Counted from the stretch's first letter, positions 21,704 through 35,066 are shown. The stretch: DNA of 64,000 bases from Amanita rubescens (GCA_015039365.1 WION01000008.1:885325-949324), one strand, 5' to 3'. The notes: a model not told the origin generated them from the letters alone. Program-made: numbers and translations.

Positions 21704-23072
21704 TAAGTTTGGAGGCTCGGGCATTATTGTGCGTCCGTCTTTTTGCAGCAGTGATAGAGCCGCTGCTGTGACCTGGCCTAGTAAGATTCTTCATCATGGG
21801 AATGGTTCCTCATTTGGACGAAATTTTCGTGGTCAAGATGTATTGTTACAAATTCGCAAATACTTTACAAGCTGGTTATCATAAGTCTCTCGAGTGCGCG
21901 TGCTCAAAGCTTAGCTTTGGTTTTCCCGACAACACTTTCGAGATCTCTGTACTTGTAGTAAAGCTTCAAGCTTTCTGGGTTAACCACGGTCCCGCTTGGT
22001 TGAACATCGATGCCTGAGATAATGCGTTTGACAGCAATCTCAATTTTCTTGCCATTCACAGTGTACTGTTCGGCCGCAATCATTCGCATGCCCCATTTAA
22101 AGCAGAAACAATACCACTTACAGGAATCTCCTCAGTCTTAAATATATACTTGGGAACATGTCTCGCGCTCAAGGCGGTCCTAATCGCTACACGTATTCTT
22201 TGCTCTAGATTGGGAGTGAACGGGTGTCCAGGGCGCATTTTCAGGAACAGAAGGACCGTCTCGTCCTTATCGTGCTGACGACGCTGTCCCACGCACAAGC
22301 TATCGTCAATCTCCCGCTTGAACCGCTCCATTACGCCATATACCTCGCCGGAGCCGAACCTCACGCCGCTTGGGTTGAGCACGCCGTCGCTCCTACCAAG
22401 GATGAGGATGCCTTTAGTATCGGGGTTGATGACTATGAAGTCGCCTTGTGTCCAAACACCAGGGAAAGTGCTAAAGTAGGCTTCACGGAGTTTTTGCCCG
22501 GTCGCGTCATTCCAGAAATAGAGCGGGAGAGAGGGGTGTGGGCGCGTGCATACAAGTTCCCCGGGCTCCCCTGTGTGCTCGATGTTCTTTCCAGAGGGGT
22601 CGAAAACTTCGACTTTGAGGCCGAGGGATTTGGCTTGGATTTCTGAAAGGGGTGGTTTAGTTGGCTCGTGGTTCATAGGATGGCGCAACTTACCACCGCA
22701 GTGAACGGGGAGGCAGGCTGCACCTACGACAACTAATGAAGAAATCAGCTATGACCAAGTGGACGAATACGTTGCATACAAGATCCACAAATGTCTGTGC
22801 CTCCGCTGACAGATACCATGTGTACTTTTGAACTGCCGAAAGCGCTCTGCGTCCATTGGAACAACGTTGGAGTTAAGGGGGCACCTGTGCTGGCGATGGT
22901 ACGAAGAGCATGGAATGGCCCAAGCTCTGCTGCCAGTGGATTTGGAAATGTCAATCCCGGCGACCAAATAAACGGAAATCACACACACATGGTTTAATAT
23001 TTTTGCTTTGGACCTCAGAGAGGAAACGTGGGCTGGTTCCAAGAAGGTTTACACTATAAAAACGTTAGTATG
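21704..23072. repeat. Direct duplication, copy 2 (partner 16591-17957)
   Basis: About 1.37 kb matching 16591-17957 in the same orientation with scattered substitutions and a few small indels. It covers the 3' half of the intact AACS gene and about 200 bp beyond its stop. The two copies bracket the Crinkler-type gene. The left end begins at TAAGTTTGGAGG (TAAGTCCGGAGG in the partner); no terminal inverted repeats were seen. Confidence 0.85.
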
Positions 23073-24496
23073 CAAATGCATTGGAAGAGAACTGAGGGTG
23101 CACTTCTGGTCGTTGACGATCTTCAGATACGTCTCGACATTAGGGTAAAACGGCGATCCGTCGTATAAAATGATTCGTGCACCACATGCTAGGCCACTAA
23201 GCATGAAGGGCCACATCATCCATCCAGTCTGCCAACAAGTGATTCAACATATGCGCACACGGAAATTAGAAAGGGATTCACGGTGGTATACTGAAAATAA
23301 GTTTCGTCAGGGTTAAGGTCCAGACCCACACGAATGTCTTTCTTGGTTTGCAATAAGACACCCTATGGTGTACATGAGGAAGAAGGCACGGTGCAGGACG
23401 ACAAAGCGTACTCCAGCAGAGTGAACAATGCATTTCGGTTTGCCAGATGTTCCAGAACTGTATAGGATATATAATGGGTGGCTGAAAGGTAACTGCTCAA
23501 ATTTGAGCTCTCGATTATCGCCTGTAGCAAGAAACTCTGCCAGGGTCGTTCTTATTGTCTTCAGTCAATTACATATTCACTTCGTCTGTCAAAGGTACTA
23601 ACGTCTTTGGTAGCCGCGTTCTCGGAGCCGCACTGGATACCGCGCTAGGAAGCAGTATGGCTTTCTGCAAACTTTGCTTGACAAGGTCTTGTATCACATC
23701 ACTGATTTTGGGAATAAGGTCTATGACTTTGCCCGCATACTGGACTTCGGTTTCAGTAAAGATGAACTTAGGCTGTATCTGCTTATATCTGTCCAAAATG
23801 CCTTGGGTTCCCATGTCGGTAGCAGTCGTCGAGAATATGGCACCGACGCTAGCGGCTGCGAGAGCGAGCACTACAGCGGTAATCGAATTGGAGACGACAG
23901 CTGCTCTGGATAAGCATAGGAAGGCATAAGATGACGCTCAATACTAACCTGCGACTCTGTCACCGCTCTGGAGCCCGTTGGCTCTCATAGCAGCTGCCAT
24001 ATCTCTGACCAACATCCGCAGCGTGCGGAAGCTGCAGTGCTCGACTACACCAGACTCGGTGATCGCGGTGCATGCAACTGCGTCGTCGTTGCGGCACAAG
24101 AGATTCTCGGCATAGTTAAGTTTGGCGCCGGGAAACCAGACGGGTATTTCCTTGAATGTGCCTTTGTCGAGGATCTAGGTTTCATGTTAAGTGAAAGAGC
24201 GAGCAAGATTAGTGGCAGGAAACACCTTGGTTGGCGGTTTGGAGTATATGATACCGAGGAACTCCCATAGGTCTTGCCAAAACGTGTAATCGGTGACGGA
24301 ATACTCGTGTAGGTCATCATAGTTGACTTATGGAGTCAGCAAGGTCAGTAACCGTCAGTTTACAGCCGTAATGGATTGTCACACCGAGATTAAGACCATG
24401 TTTCCTGTTGATAAGCCTTCTGAGGGCGTCTATGTTGGTAAGATGCGGACGGGTGGGAGTCCAGAGCAGCTTAGAATGGGTGAAGTGGGGATTCAT
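21904..24496 (-). CDS. AACS: Acetoacetyl-CoA synthetase, copy A (intact)
   Basis: A cytosolic ANL-superfamily enzyme that activates acetoacetate to acetoacetyl-CoA with ATP. Order along the protein: an N-terminal helix region with [48 protein letters not shown]; the AMP-binding P-loop [10 protein letters not shown] (about 23450); [28 protein letters not shown]; and C-terminal [20 protein letters not shown] followed by [13 protein letters not shown], where the last Lys-rich segment is the usual acyl-adenylation lysine region. The stop is at 21904. About ten exons join in frame, including a very short 40-nt intron at 23598-23559 that removes an otherwise in-frame stop. I chose the start at 24496 because it matches the N terminus of copy B; an upstream ATG at 24601 is in the same frame. 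It is divergent from SEY1. Confidence 0.88.
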
Positions 24497-24974
24497 GTTG
24501 GTGGGGGGTTGTTCGCTTCCCGCATTATTTTGTAACGAGTGGGGTGGCGATCGATTGGATTCGGAATCGGTGTAACGGTAGCGCCGCTGGTTCTTTTGCA
24601 CTGACTAAAGCGCGATCTCTGCGCGTAAACGTAGTAGCTCAATTTATGTATTTCCCGACACTTAGTAGACGTGTAATTGAAGACGCCGCAACCGCATGCA
24701 TTTGGCGGTTGGCACGCGGACTGTCGTGAAAGACTTCTTCATATATATACCACGTACGCGGATGCTTGTATGAAGCACACTGTATGTATGCAGTCCATAT
24801 ATACTGGCTACTCGACGCGTCCTCGAGGCACAGTCGCGTCGTGCAGTCAGACACGTGGCCCAATTTGGTACACTCTAGCCGGCCATTACCACATTGCACC
24901 TCCTGCATTTCGCCCTTCATCTTTCCCGTATAAGTTTCTCCCAACTCATTCTTTTCTCCATATTCCCCGCTTCA
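24497..24974. promoter_or_regulatory. Divergent promoter region of AACS copy A and SEY1
   Basis: The two start codons face away from each other across 478 bp. TATA-like runs lie at 24741-24749 (ATATATATA) and near 24797. A pyrimidine-rich tract precedes the SEY1 ATG. Function is inferred from position. Confidence 0.4.
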
Positions 24975-27881
24975 ATGCCGGCGCAAACCGCTGTTCTGCC
25001 ACCGGGTGACTCCTCTACTACCAACGGCCATGCAAGAGGTTATTTGGATCGCATTCAAATTATAGACGACGAGAAAAACTTTACGTGCGTACATCATAGA
25101 CCTGGCGACGTATAATGGACATGACACCCATTCTGATATTGCAGCTCAAAGCTGAACGCCCAACTTGAACAGTGGGATCTAAGGGACGTTGGGTTCGGAT
25201 ACAACATTGTGGCTGTCTTTGGCTCACAGTCTACTGGCAAAAGTTTGTCAAGCGCGCAGCAATGCACGTGAACTGAGGCTAATGCGCATTACAGGTACAT
25301 TGCTCAACCGACTCTTTGGTACTACTTTCGACGTTATGGACGAAACGAAGAGGCAACAGACGACCAAAGGTATGAATGTCGGCTAGAGCATTAATATGGT
25401 CATCAATATGCATACAGGCATCTGGATGTGCCGCGCCAAGGATTCTAACATTCTTGTTATGGACGTTGAAGGCACGGACGGCCGTGAGCGTGGCGAGGAC
25501 CAGGTGGGTGATGACCAGAGTTATGAATCCAAGAATTGACGTACGTGATATCCAATCCAGGATTTTGAGCGCAAATCGGCTTTGTTCTCTCTTGCCTCGT
25601 CCGAAATCCTTATTGTCAATCTTTGGGAACACCAGGTTGGACTCTATCAAGGAGCCAACATGGGTCTCTTGAAGACCGTTTTCGAAGTGAATCTTGGCCT
25701 GTTTGGGAAACGGGCAATAGAGGGGTGAGTGTCCGGTATGCCATTCAGAGTAGTATCTCATCCCAGAACTAGAACAAGTGGTCGCACTCTCCTATTATTT
25801 GTCATTCGGGACCACCTTGGCGTGACGCCTCTCAAGAATCTGCAAGATACTGTTACTTCAGATCTTGAAAAGATATGGAGAAGCTTGAGCAAACCACCTG
25901 AGCTCAGGGAATGTCTGTTAACCGACTTTTTCGATCTTGCCTTCACGGCACTTCCTCACAAGATCCTTGTTCCGGACAAATTTGAATCTGAAGTCGCGAA
26001 GTTACGTACAAAGTTCGTGAACAAGGGGCAGGAAGGGTACTTTTTCAAACCGATGTACCATAAACGTGTTCCCGCCGATGGTGTTGCATTCTACATGGAG
26101 AGTAATTGGGTAAGTTCTCGGAAAATACATTTCGGACGCGGTTAACTGGCATGTAGGAACAAGTTCAAAGCAACAAGGACCTCGACCTGCCTACACAACA
26201 GGAGCTTCTTGCACAATTCCGTTGTGATGAAATATCCAAAGTTGCGCTGCTGGACTTTAATGAGCAAGCCAAGTCCCAGAAAAAGCCCATTGAATCAGGT
26301 CGTGTCGTTCAAGGCCTTGGCGGCATGATGAGAGCATGGCATACTGAAGCGCTCAGTGAGTGTCATTAAGTTATGTCCAGTGAAATCTATTTATCGGAAA
26401 AAGGCCAATACGATCGCGATGCCTCCCGTTATCATCAACAAGTATATAAACGCAAGCGCAGCGACTTGATAGCCACCATGAATTCAACACTGACGCCGCT
26501 GTTTCTTGGCCAGCTCAAAAACTTGCACAAGTCATGTCTTGTTGCATTCAAGAAACAGATGATGGACGGAATGAAGGGCGACAGTTACAATTTTGCCGAG
26601 ATTGTGTCCAAGGCTCGGAGAAATACCGAAGGGTCATTTTCAAGTGGTGCAAAAGAGGCTCTTCTGGAAGAAACGGACTGGAGCTGGGAAGACGAACTCG
26701 AGTTGCTCAGGGATGAGGTCCGGCAAGTTGCTGATCAGTGCCGGAAGGATGAGACCAAAAAAATGATTAACTCGATTGAGGTGCGTAGGTCGATTAGTGC
26801 AGGTTGACGTCGATTTACGTTCGTATAGCGCAAATTCAAAGCACGGATAACAGAACCTGTAGAGTTGGCGCTCGACAAAGCCACCCCAGATATGTGGGAC
26901 AAGGTTCTTCGAGCATTCAAGGACGCTCTGGCAGAGACGGAGGCCCAATATATGTCTAAAGCTATTAGTATGTTGGTTATAAGTTGAAATGTCTTGCGCT
27001 TATGTTTGTTATAGGTTTTAATTGTACCGATGATGAAAATGCTACCTCATTAGCCGAGCTCCGGAGGCGCACGTGGCAGGCCCTGCGGGCGAAGATTGAC
27101 GAGCAACTGGCCGAAACAGTCATACTGGGCAAGTTGAGAGCTCACTTCGAAGAACGATTCCGCTACGACGAGACCGGCGTGCCAAGGGTATGGAAACCCA
27201 AGGATGACATCAAGGGTGTCTTCAAGGTGGCAAAGGACGAGACGTTAGAACTAGTTCTGCTATATGCCAAGATTGTTCCCAAGGAGTCGGTAAACAAGTA
27301 CGAACTACCTGCAGATGCGTCTGGCGTCGGTTCGATCGAGGAATATGACTTTGCATCGTCACTAGTGATTTTCACCGAGACCAAAGTCCGCGACCTTCAG
27401 AGCAAGTTTGGCAGGGATGCGGATGCGCACTATGTGGAGGCTGAGAGGAGTATGGTTATGGGTATTGCGCAGATCCCAAGATGGGTGTATGCGCTGCTGG
27501 TCGTGCTGGGATGGAATGAGGCGATGGCAATATTGCTCAATCCTCTATTATTCACATTTGCCATCGTGGCCATTGTGACACTGTGAGTGTTGTTCGACTC
27601 CGATGCCCGGTTGCTCATGACGTTACAACAGATACTTTATCACCCAACTTGGCTTGGCCGGGCCACTTTATAATATGGTATCGATGGTATTTTCCGAGGT
27701 ATGCAGAATACAATAATGCTATAAATAGCTAATAATGACGTTGGGACAGATTTGGGATCATTTAGTCACACTGTTGAAACAGCAGTTGGCAGAACCAGCA
27801 CCAGCGCGGACCCGGGAGTCGCCACCAAGGACGGATAGCAGGGATGATGTGAGACAGGAGCTGCGGCGACGGCAGACATAG
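24975..27881 (+). CDS. SEY1: Dynamin-like GTPase Sey1 (ER membrane fusion)
   Basis: The fungal atlastin/RHD3 counterpart, which fuses ER tubules using GTP hydrolysis. The start [12 protein letters not shown] is followed by [12 protein letters not shown] and the GTPase domain: G1 [10 protein letters not shown] (split by an intron at about 25240-25295), G3 [32 protein letters not shown], and the RD-type G4 [10 protein letters not shown] long helical bundle follows (for example DPTQQELL-type region and [13 protein letters not shown]). Near the C terminus are two closely spaced hydrophobic segments ([11 protein letters not shown] and [12 protein letters not shown] into [11 protein letters not shown]), the ER hairpin, and a basic cytosolic tail ending RQELRRRQT with TAG at 27879-27881. 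Roughly 780 residues over about ten exons, all in frame, consistent with family length. Confidence 0.95.
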
Positions 27882-28114
27882 AACGTTGTTAGATACTCCG
27901 ATATATATTGTTTTTAATTTCATTGTTGTGCATAAGGCCAGGGACCGAGGGAGACAAAAAGCCCACAAAGCATACCTATTGTGACTCACCGTGACGTAAC
28001 AAAAGGACTTCCCGATCAGGCAGGCAGTGAATGGAGGACAATGAACAGCAAGACTGAAAAAGCCTGTGCGAGCTCAGAGAGTGTTGCACCGTCGCAGGTC
28101 GACTCTATCCGACC

Positions 28115-31100
28115 ATGACTCCATACCTTCGTCTCCCCCACCTGCTTTCTCTTGCATGGCTCGCATACCCCATCATCTCCTTGCTTTTCGTTGCTTTTCG
28201 ACTACTCCTCTCGTTGGACGTCGCCGAAAGCGATATTGCCTCCGTAAAATCGGATTTACTAGCCAGCTGCCTCGCAGCAGAGCATGCTGCTACATCCGCA
28301 GCAAGTATGCCGCGTTACATGGCTATCGCGACCAACGAGCAATTCGTAGATGCGGTCAACGGTGCAATCGCTGGCGCGCAAGATGTGCTGGTGCTTTCTC
28401 TAACGGTGATGGAGGCTATAATTAATTTCATCGTGGACATATACCGTTCAACATTTTTATGTTTCTTGGAGCTAGCTGTGAGAGGTGGATTGGAACTTTT
28501 GATTGCGGCCACGCAAGCGGTGAGTTTGTTCCGCGTCTCTGTGACAAAGGACGACATGCCGATTTCTGCACACATAGCTCAATACTTTGGTAAACAGTGC
28601 TGCGAGCTCTTTGAGAACGAGCATCCAGAACGATATCTCCAACGCAAATAGTGTCATTTCGAGTGCTGTTAATGCAGTGAACAAAGTCAATCCTTTCTCG
28701 AAGATCACAGCTCCGAGCATCACAGTTCCAAGCCTTGATGGCTTGCAAAATATCACTTTACCTTCATCGTTTCAAGATGCGCTTGTACAACTTAATAATT
28801 CAATTCCTAATATAGATAATTTGAAGCAAACTATTAACAACATGTGGGTCTTATTATATTCCGAATCGAGTGAAATTTGAACGGGATTACAGCCTCGATA
28901 AACCATTTGAGCTTGTCAAGGCAGATATCAATGATACATTCGCGAATATCACGTTTGACGCGTCCATTCTCCCTGTTCCAAGCCAGAACACCGTGACCTT
29001 TTGTGACCAACTCGACTTGTCCGTCGTCGATGATTTGGGCGCAGAACTTGTCAAGATGGCCAAAATCGGCGTTGTTATCCTTGTCCTTACGGCTCTTCTT
29101 CTTATTGGTCTTAACTGCCTGTGGATCAAATACAGATGGGGGCGTATGATGGCCCACTTGCAAAATACTCGTCAAGCTTGGATAACCGATCCTACGGTGC
29201 ATCATACCAAGTCGACCTCGTCTACTCCTGAAGTCGTGCTTTCGGACCACAACCTGCTGATATTGCAAGCCGACATGCATCATCCGCTCATTACACGCAT
29301 CGTCAACAACCTTTCTGCCAGATTCCATCTCACGACGGCACAGCACATCAATATACGCTGGTTCTTCCACTACATTTTCCATCCTCCCGCCCTAGCTTGC
29401 TTTTTGATCGGCTTTTTCGGACTGCTTTCCGTTGAGATCCAGCTGCTCGCGTTGGGGCCTCTCAGCGCTGACTTTTCGGACAAGGTGGCTGCCACCACGA
29501 CTGACCTCTCCACCACGATCGCGACTGCCCTCAACGCGAGCATGTTCAACCAATCCGCGACGTATGCCAATGACATAAACTCTCGCGTTGACGTTATCCA
29601 ATCTACAATCAATGACGGTTTGTTTGGTTGGGTGAATGACACGACGACGACACTCAACAATACCGTCAACGCGTTCTACACCGATATTCAGAATGCCGTG
29701 ACAACACTGTTTAACGGTACCTTTTTCGAGACGCCTGCTCAAGACTTCATCCAGTGTTTCATCGGATCAAAAGTCAACGACATAGAAATCGCACTCACGT
29801 TTCTACACAACAATCTCCAGGTGAACATGCCCCGAGTGAACGAAAGTGTGCTAGTCCTGTCGCCAAATTCCGTTGATGAAATAACGCAGCCCATTGCGCG
29901 AGCCGCTGTTGGTTCCGGCAACAATGGTAGTAACACCGGTTTTGTTGGTAAACTCATTGCCACGTACGAAGCATCCTTGAAGAAGGAACGGACCATGTTT
30001 GCCGTATTCATGGGAATATGGGGACTCGTTGTCTTGATGGCCATATGTATCCTCATATGGAACAATTATGGATCCCATTGGCTTGAAGAACGGCGACGGC
30101 GAAAGTGGAAAAGGGAGCAAAGGAGTGGAATTGACGGGCTGGTTGTTCCCTTGAAGGACAAGTCTTCTGACGAGAAGAAGCCGGTCGATATACCAAATGG
30201 GCAGACAGCCCCTCTCCCACCACCATTCACTCCGTTGCCAACTCCACGCGAAACCCCATTCAGGCCTTTCGCTTCCTTTAGAGAGAATGCCAGTCCGGCT
30301 GCCTCTCCTGCAGGATCGATCAACCGTGGTTTCGAACCAACCCATCCACGGTTCCGGTCTGATGAAACGCTTGTCATGACATTGAATGCGGACAAGGATG
30401 ACCTTTTCACAGCCGAAAAGAGTAACACCGAGTCTCGCCCCGTGAAGACGCTAGATAAGCTAAGGGCCATCGGGAGGAAAGTGGTTAACAGGGAGCACCC
30501 AGGCGACGATACTCACCAGACGGAAGTCAAAAACTTAGGGAATGTTGACGACGTGGAAAAAGGACTCCGGGTAGAATGGTTAAGACGTGTGGCCTCCAAA
30601 TTGAGCAAGAACGCGAATAGTTCAGAAACACCCTCTCATCCGATGTCAAGAGAAAAGCCCATTTTTGCACAGGAAGAAGCGGTGACATCTTCTCCCCATA
30701 GTACCAGTGGACTCAAGTCACGTTGGTCGAACGAGACGACGACGACACCTACCGGTACGGGTCCTTTGAAATTCGGCTCTACGAACCGGCGTGCTGCTCC
30801 ATTGCCTCCAATGCCTCACACGTCTACGCTACCTTTACGGCCAGCACGACCTCCAATTTCCCCTGGACTTGATGGAGAAGGGCGGATGAACGATCAAAAG
30901 CCAAGATCGTCGGGGTCCACGAAGCCAACCGTCGCTCCCCTACCACTGCATCATGGGTTCGTCAATGCAACTCCGAAGCCTCCCCAACCTTCTGTTTTCG
31001 ATTGGTCGACAAGATCCGGGTCGACGGCGTTTCCTCCCCCTCCTTCGAGGAAAAATGGACCAAAGAGACCCTTGCCTAAGATTTCGACGTCCGCCCTATC

Positions 31101-31440
31101 CTCGGGCTTCTCAAATTCGCCCGGTGCCGCACAATCTTCCTACACTGCCCTTCCAGACTCAGCCATCCGCCCCAGCATCAAACCCCTTCAACTCTCATCC
31201 GCGATGCCCAAACTCCCGAGGCACAACCAGTGGGACCAGGAGCGCGGGTCTGGCCGGGAGTCAAGCACTTCCGTCACGAGGTTGTTGGCAACGACGCCTG
31301 CCCACAGGTCATCTGGGAAGACCAACCCCTTCATGAGTCCGTTTGATGATGAGCATCGTGTAACGATTCATTCGGACAATACGGCAAGGGCAAGCGTCGC
31401 GACGAACCCATTTTCATCCCCGACTGGAGTTGCTCTCTGA
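28115..31440 (+). CDS. PRM1: Plasma membrane fusion protein Prm1
   Basis: A multi-pass membrane protein that acts in plasma-membrane fusion of mating or fusing cells. The start [20 protein letters not shown] opens into the first membrane span. Ectodomain I, split by introns near 28520-28590 and 28840-28865, has many NxS/T sites and [14 protein letters not shown], followed by span 2 ([18 protein letters not shown]). Span 3 ([13 protein letters not shown]) leads to ectodomain II with [15 protein letters not shown], and span 4 ([16 protein letters not shown]) precedes a long cytosolic tail. The tail, about 400 residues, is Pro/Ser-rich with PPLPP-like motifs and is longer than in yeast Prm1. The large last exon is one frame of over 850 codons ending at 31440. 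It follows SEY1 on the same strand; both remodel membranes, though no direct link is known. Confidence 0.9.
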
Positions 31441-31819
31441 GCAGCGCTCAATTAATGGCTTAATGATTTGTTACGCACTAACGTCAACCATCTTTTTCAT
31501 CACCTTTGCTTCATGTGGACTTTTCACACTAACACACGAACGACAAACGCACCATTCATAATGTAGCCCTACAGCAATCATTTTGCAAAACGTTCTTTTT
31601 ACAAGTTGTAGCATAACTGTCTTGATGATATGAATAAATCTGCATAATTTGCATATGGATAAATAAACGTCCATGAGTATTTTACACAATTGAGGGTGAT
31701 TATGTTAGGTTGCTGTCAAACTGAGCTGTAAAATAATTTCCCATAGTATCCTGACCAGTAGAAGAGCCAATATACGCAAGCAACGCTGCTAAGATATGGC
31801 TAGAACGTACCAAGTGTTG
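31441..31819. other. Convergent 3' flanks of PRM1 and AACS copy B
   Basis: AT-rich DNA between two convergent stop codons. It probably holds both polyadenylation regions. No gene or repeat is seen. Confidence 0.5.
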
Positions 31820-34603
31820 TCACAGCTTTGCCCTAGGCTCCCGATCGATATGCTGAAGTCTCCTAAACTCGTAGTACAATTTGAAGCTCTCTGGATTTTC
31901 AATGGTCGCCGTCGGCTGGACATCCACTCCAGACACAATCCTTTTAACAGCAATCTCTACTTTCTTTCCATTGACGGTGTACTAAAATCACAAAGAGCAA
32001 GTCAGGTTGGTGTTATCAAAGCATCCGATGAACATTCTCACCGGGATATCCTCGACTTCACCAATCCAAGCAGGGACATGTCTTGGACTCAATCCGGATC
32101 TTATGGCATCCCGAATTTCTGTCGCCAACTTGCGGCTGAAGTTGTGCCCCGGACACATCTTTATGAATAGAAGCACACGTTCATCCGTGTCGATGCCAGG
32201 CCGACGTTGCCCGACGCAAAGGGTATCTTCAATCCTGGACGAAAACGGGGCCATGATGTTGTAAATCTCGGAAGAACCGAAGCGAATTCCAGAAGGGTTT
32301 AGAACACCATCGCTGCAAAATTGTTGAGTGTCTACTTAGGGAAGGTAAAGGAAAAACGCTACGTTACCTTCTGCCTAGGATGACGAGACCTTTGGTTCTT
32401 GGGTTCATAACGGTGAAGTCACCTTGACACCAAATGCCTGGAACGGCAATTCAGATACACGCGCATGGGCAAGGTCTGCAAAAATACCTGGGTACATATC
32501 AAAGTAACTTTCCCGTAGCTTTGCTCCCGTCTCATCGCCCCAAAAGCAAACGGGGAGAGACGGGTGGGGGCGTGTGCATACCAGTTCCCCTGCATGACAA
32601 GTATGTTCGATGTTGTTCCCTGCAGGGTCGAATACCTCGACTTTGACCCCAAGGCTTTTGGTCTGTAACTCTACCGCGCAAATTTTAGTGCCACCGAGCC
32701 CGTGACAACGCTCTATGCATACCTCCAGCATAAACGGGCAAGGTGGGAGAGAAGCTTATGACTTGTACTTTCACGTCAGATTGTCCTGCTAAAGGGGGCG
32801 AATGCATACGGCTTACATGTACTACAAATGTCTGTACCGCCGGTTGCGGTGTATACGCAGGTTCGGGGCCCGAAAGCGGATTGTGCCCATTTGTGAAGTG
32901 CTGGCGTCAGCACGGCACCTGCGGAAACGATGAAGCGCAGTGAATTGAATCGGGCAACGTCCGCTAGGTTGGCTCAGCAATCATCTGAAAATATAAAACT
33001 TGGATGCATACAGGGGACGATGCCTTGGGCCCTGACTTCAGAGAAGAACCGTGGACTTGTACCAAAATAATCGACTCTTAATGTAGATCAGTGATGACAG
33101 ACAGTTTAGTTTTTGAAGAATACTTACTTTTGTTGGTCGATGAATTGTAGAAAATGTTGTGTCGTGGGATAGAAGGGAGACCCCTCATATAGAATGACCC
33201 GTCCTCCAAACGAAAGCGTGCTAAGCATGAGTGTCCACATCATCCATCCCGTCTGCTTTGTCATTACAAACACCCTACACTCGGGTAAAGAATGGACTTA
33301 CAGAGGAATATTGGAAAAATGTTTCCCCTGCGCGGCAACTGAGGCCCTGCATAATGTCTTTCTTGGTCTGTAACAGGACTCCCTAATGGCGAAAGGTCTA
33401 TAACAAGAGGTGAGACATAAGGCTTCGAAACGTACACCTGCCGAATGTACTATGCATTTCGGTTTCCCGGAAGTACCGGAGCTGTATAGAATAAAGGCGG
33501 GATGATTGAAGGGTAATTGTGTAAAGGTCAAAGGCCGATCGTTGGCCTTTTCTAAGAACTTGGACAACAGTATGCTGGCCCTGAATCACGGCGTGCACCG
33601 AATAGGGCACTGAAAACGACGTACGCAGTCGGGCAATTCACATCCACAGCATCCACGCCGGTAATGCTGCTCGGTAATAATACGGCCATCTCAAGACCAT
33701 GCTTTGAAAGATCTCTAATCACTTCAAGGGCCTTTGGGAGGATATTGATCCTTTTTCCGGTATACGGGGCCTCGATGTCGCAAAATAGAATCTTTGGTCG
33801 TATTTGACGATATCTATCTAAAATAGCCTGTGAACCGAAATAGTCAAGGTGAGAGAAGCTTGAAGAACGCGGGGATGCTGACTGATACGCCCAAGTCGGT
33901 TGCTGTGCTCGAGTAGACAGCACCTATACTCGTCGTTGCCAACGCTAGAACGACGGCCGTGACTGAATTTGTGACGATGGCTGGGATTCACTTGCTTCAT
34001 TTTCGGGTTCACTGAACATTTGAAATGAGCTTACCGGCAACTCTATCTCCGACGCTCACCCCGCTCGATCTTAGGGCAGATGCCATGACTCTAACACGTT
34101 CGCGCAGTTCACGGTAACTGCAGTGGGTCACTTCTCCCAACTCACTGCTTGCAGTGCAAGCTATACTGTCGTCATTCCTGCTCAATATGTTTTCGGCATA
34201 GTTCAGTTGAGCCCCAGGAAACCATATGGGGATCTCTTTCAATAGTTTTCCCTCTTCAAGAACCTGCTTGATGTCGACGATAACGCACAGAGATAAGAGG
34301 GAACGGCCCTTACCTTTGAGAATCGAGTCGAATACCGTATTTCCAAGTAATCCCAAAGATCCTCCCAAAAAGTATAATGCGACACGGAATAGGTGTACAG
34401 TTCCTGGAAGTTGACTGCGTCTATCAAAATTTAAGCGTTGACACATACAGGGTTGAATTACCTAGGTTCAGACCATGACGACGATTGATAAACGCCCGGA
34501 GCGCTTCCACGCTGGATTTTTTACTGAATGACTTGTCCGGCGTCCAAAGAAGCTGGGACTGGGAGAAGTAGTCCATATATTCAGAAATGGGGTCGATGGA
34601 CAT
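31820..34603 (-). CDS. AACS: Acetoacetyl-CoA synthetase, copy B (diverged paralogue)
   Basis: Same family and domain order as copy A but clearly diverged, so an older duplication. The start at 34603 gives MSIDPISEYMDYFSQSQLLW; then [56 protein letters not shown] (about 33470), [13 protein letters not shown] motif near 32290, and EDTLCVGQRRPGI. The end reads VNGKKVEIAVKRIVSG, the C-terminal lysine region, with TGA at 31820-31822. Introns keep the frame throughout; one with a GTACGT donor near 33640 joins CPTA to SILLSKFLEKAND. The full set of ANL motifs is present, so it should be active. It is divergent from RPC11 and shares no extended nucleotide duplication with copy A. Confidence 0.88.
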
Positions 34604-35066
34604 GTATAAAAGTCCGATAGTCAGTTATGTAGGCTTGAACGAGTGGCGTAAGCAAGGCACGAATTGCACCAGGTTATATAGTCACATATATATGGGTGTT
34701 TCGAGTGATCTAAAAGGAGGTGTTACGTGGCCTTCATATCAGCCGAACAAAAGCCCGGGTAAAAAGAGTGTAGACGCATGAGCATGATATGCATGATATC
34801 TGAGCTTGCCATTCATAGTACTTTAGACGATATTGTTGGACGCAAAGTCTGGATGAGAGAGTCGATTAGAGAATGACCAGTACCCCAGCGATATTTTTTG
34901 GGGGCACCCAATTTGAGCATTCATACAGTTTGAAGGTCCGGAGCGGCAGTGGTCAACGTACCATGTTCCGAGTTATAATGAAACAGGGTCGGGAACTTCT
35001 ACTGATGTTTTTTATTATTTGAGTTGCCGATCTATTAAAAAGGTAATCTCTGTGACCCTACATACC
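34604..35066. promoter_or_regulatory. Divergent promoter region of AACS copy B and RPC11
   Basis: The gap between opposite start codons contains TATA-like sequence at 34674-34693 (TTATATAGTCACATATATAT), 70-90 bp upstream of the AACS start. A Pyr-rich run precedes RPC11. Assignment is by position. Confidence 0.35.

Noticed and set aside
23559..23598. In-frame stop in AACS copy A
   Set aside because: A 40-nt GT-AG intron removes it in phase and joins PKTL to [10 protein letters not shown]. It is short but plausible.
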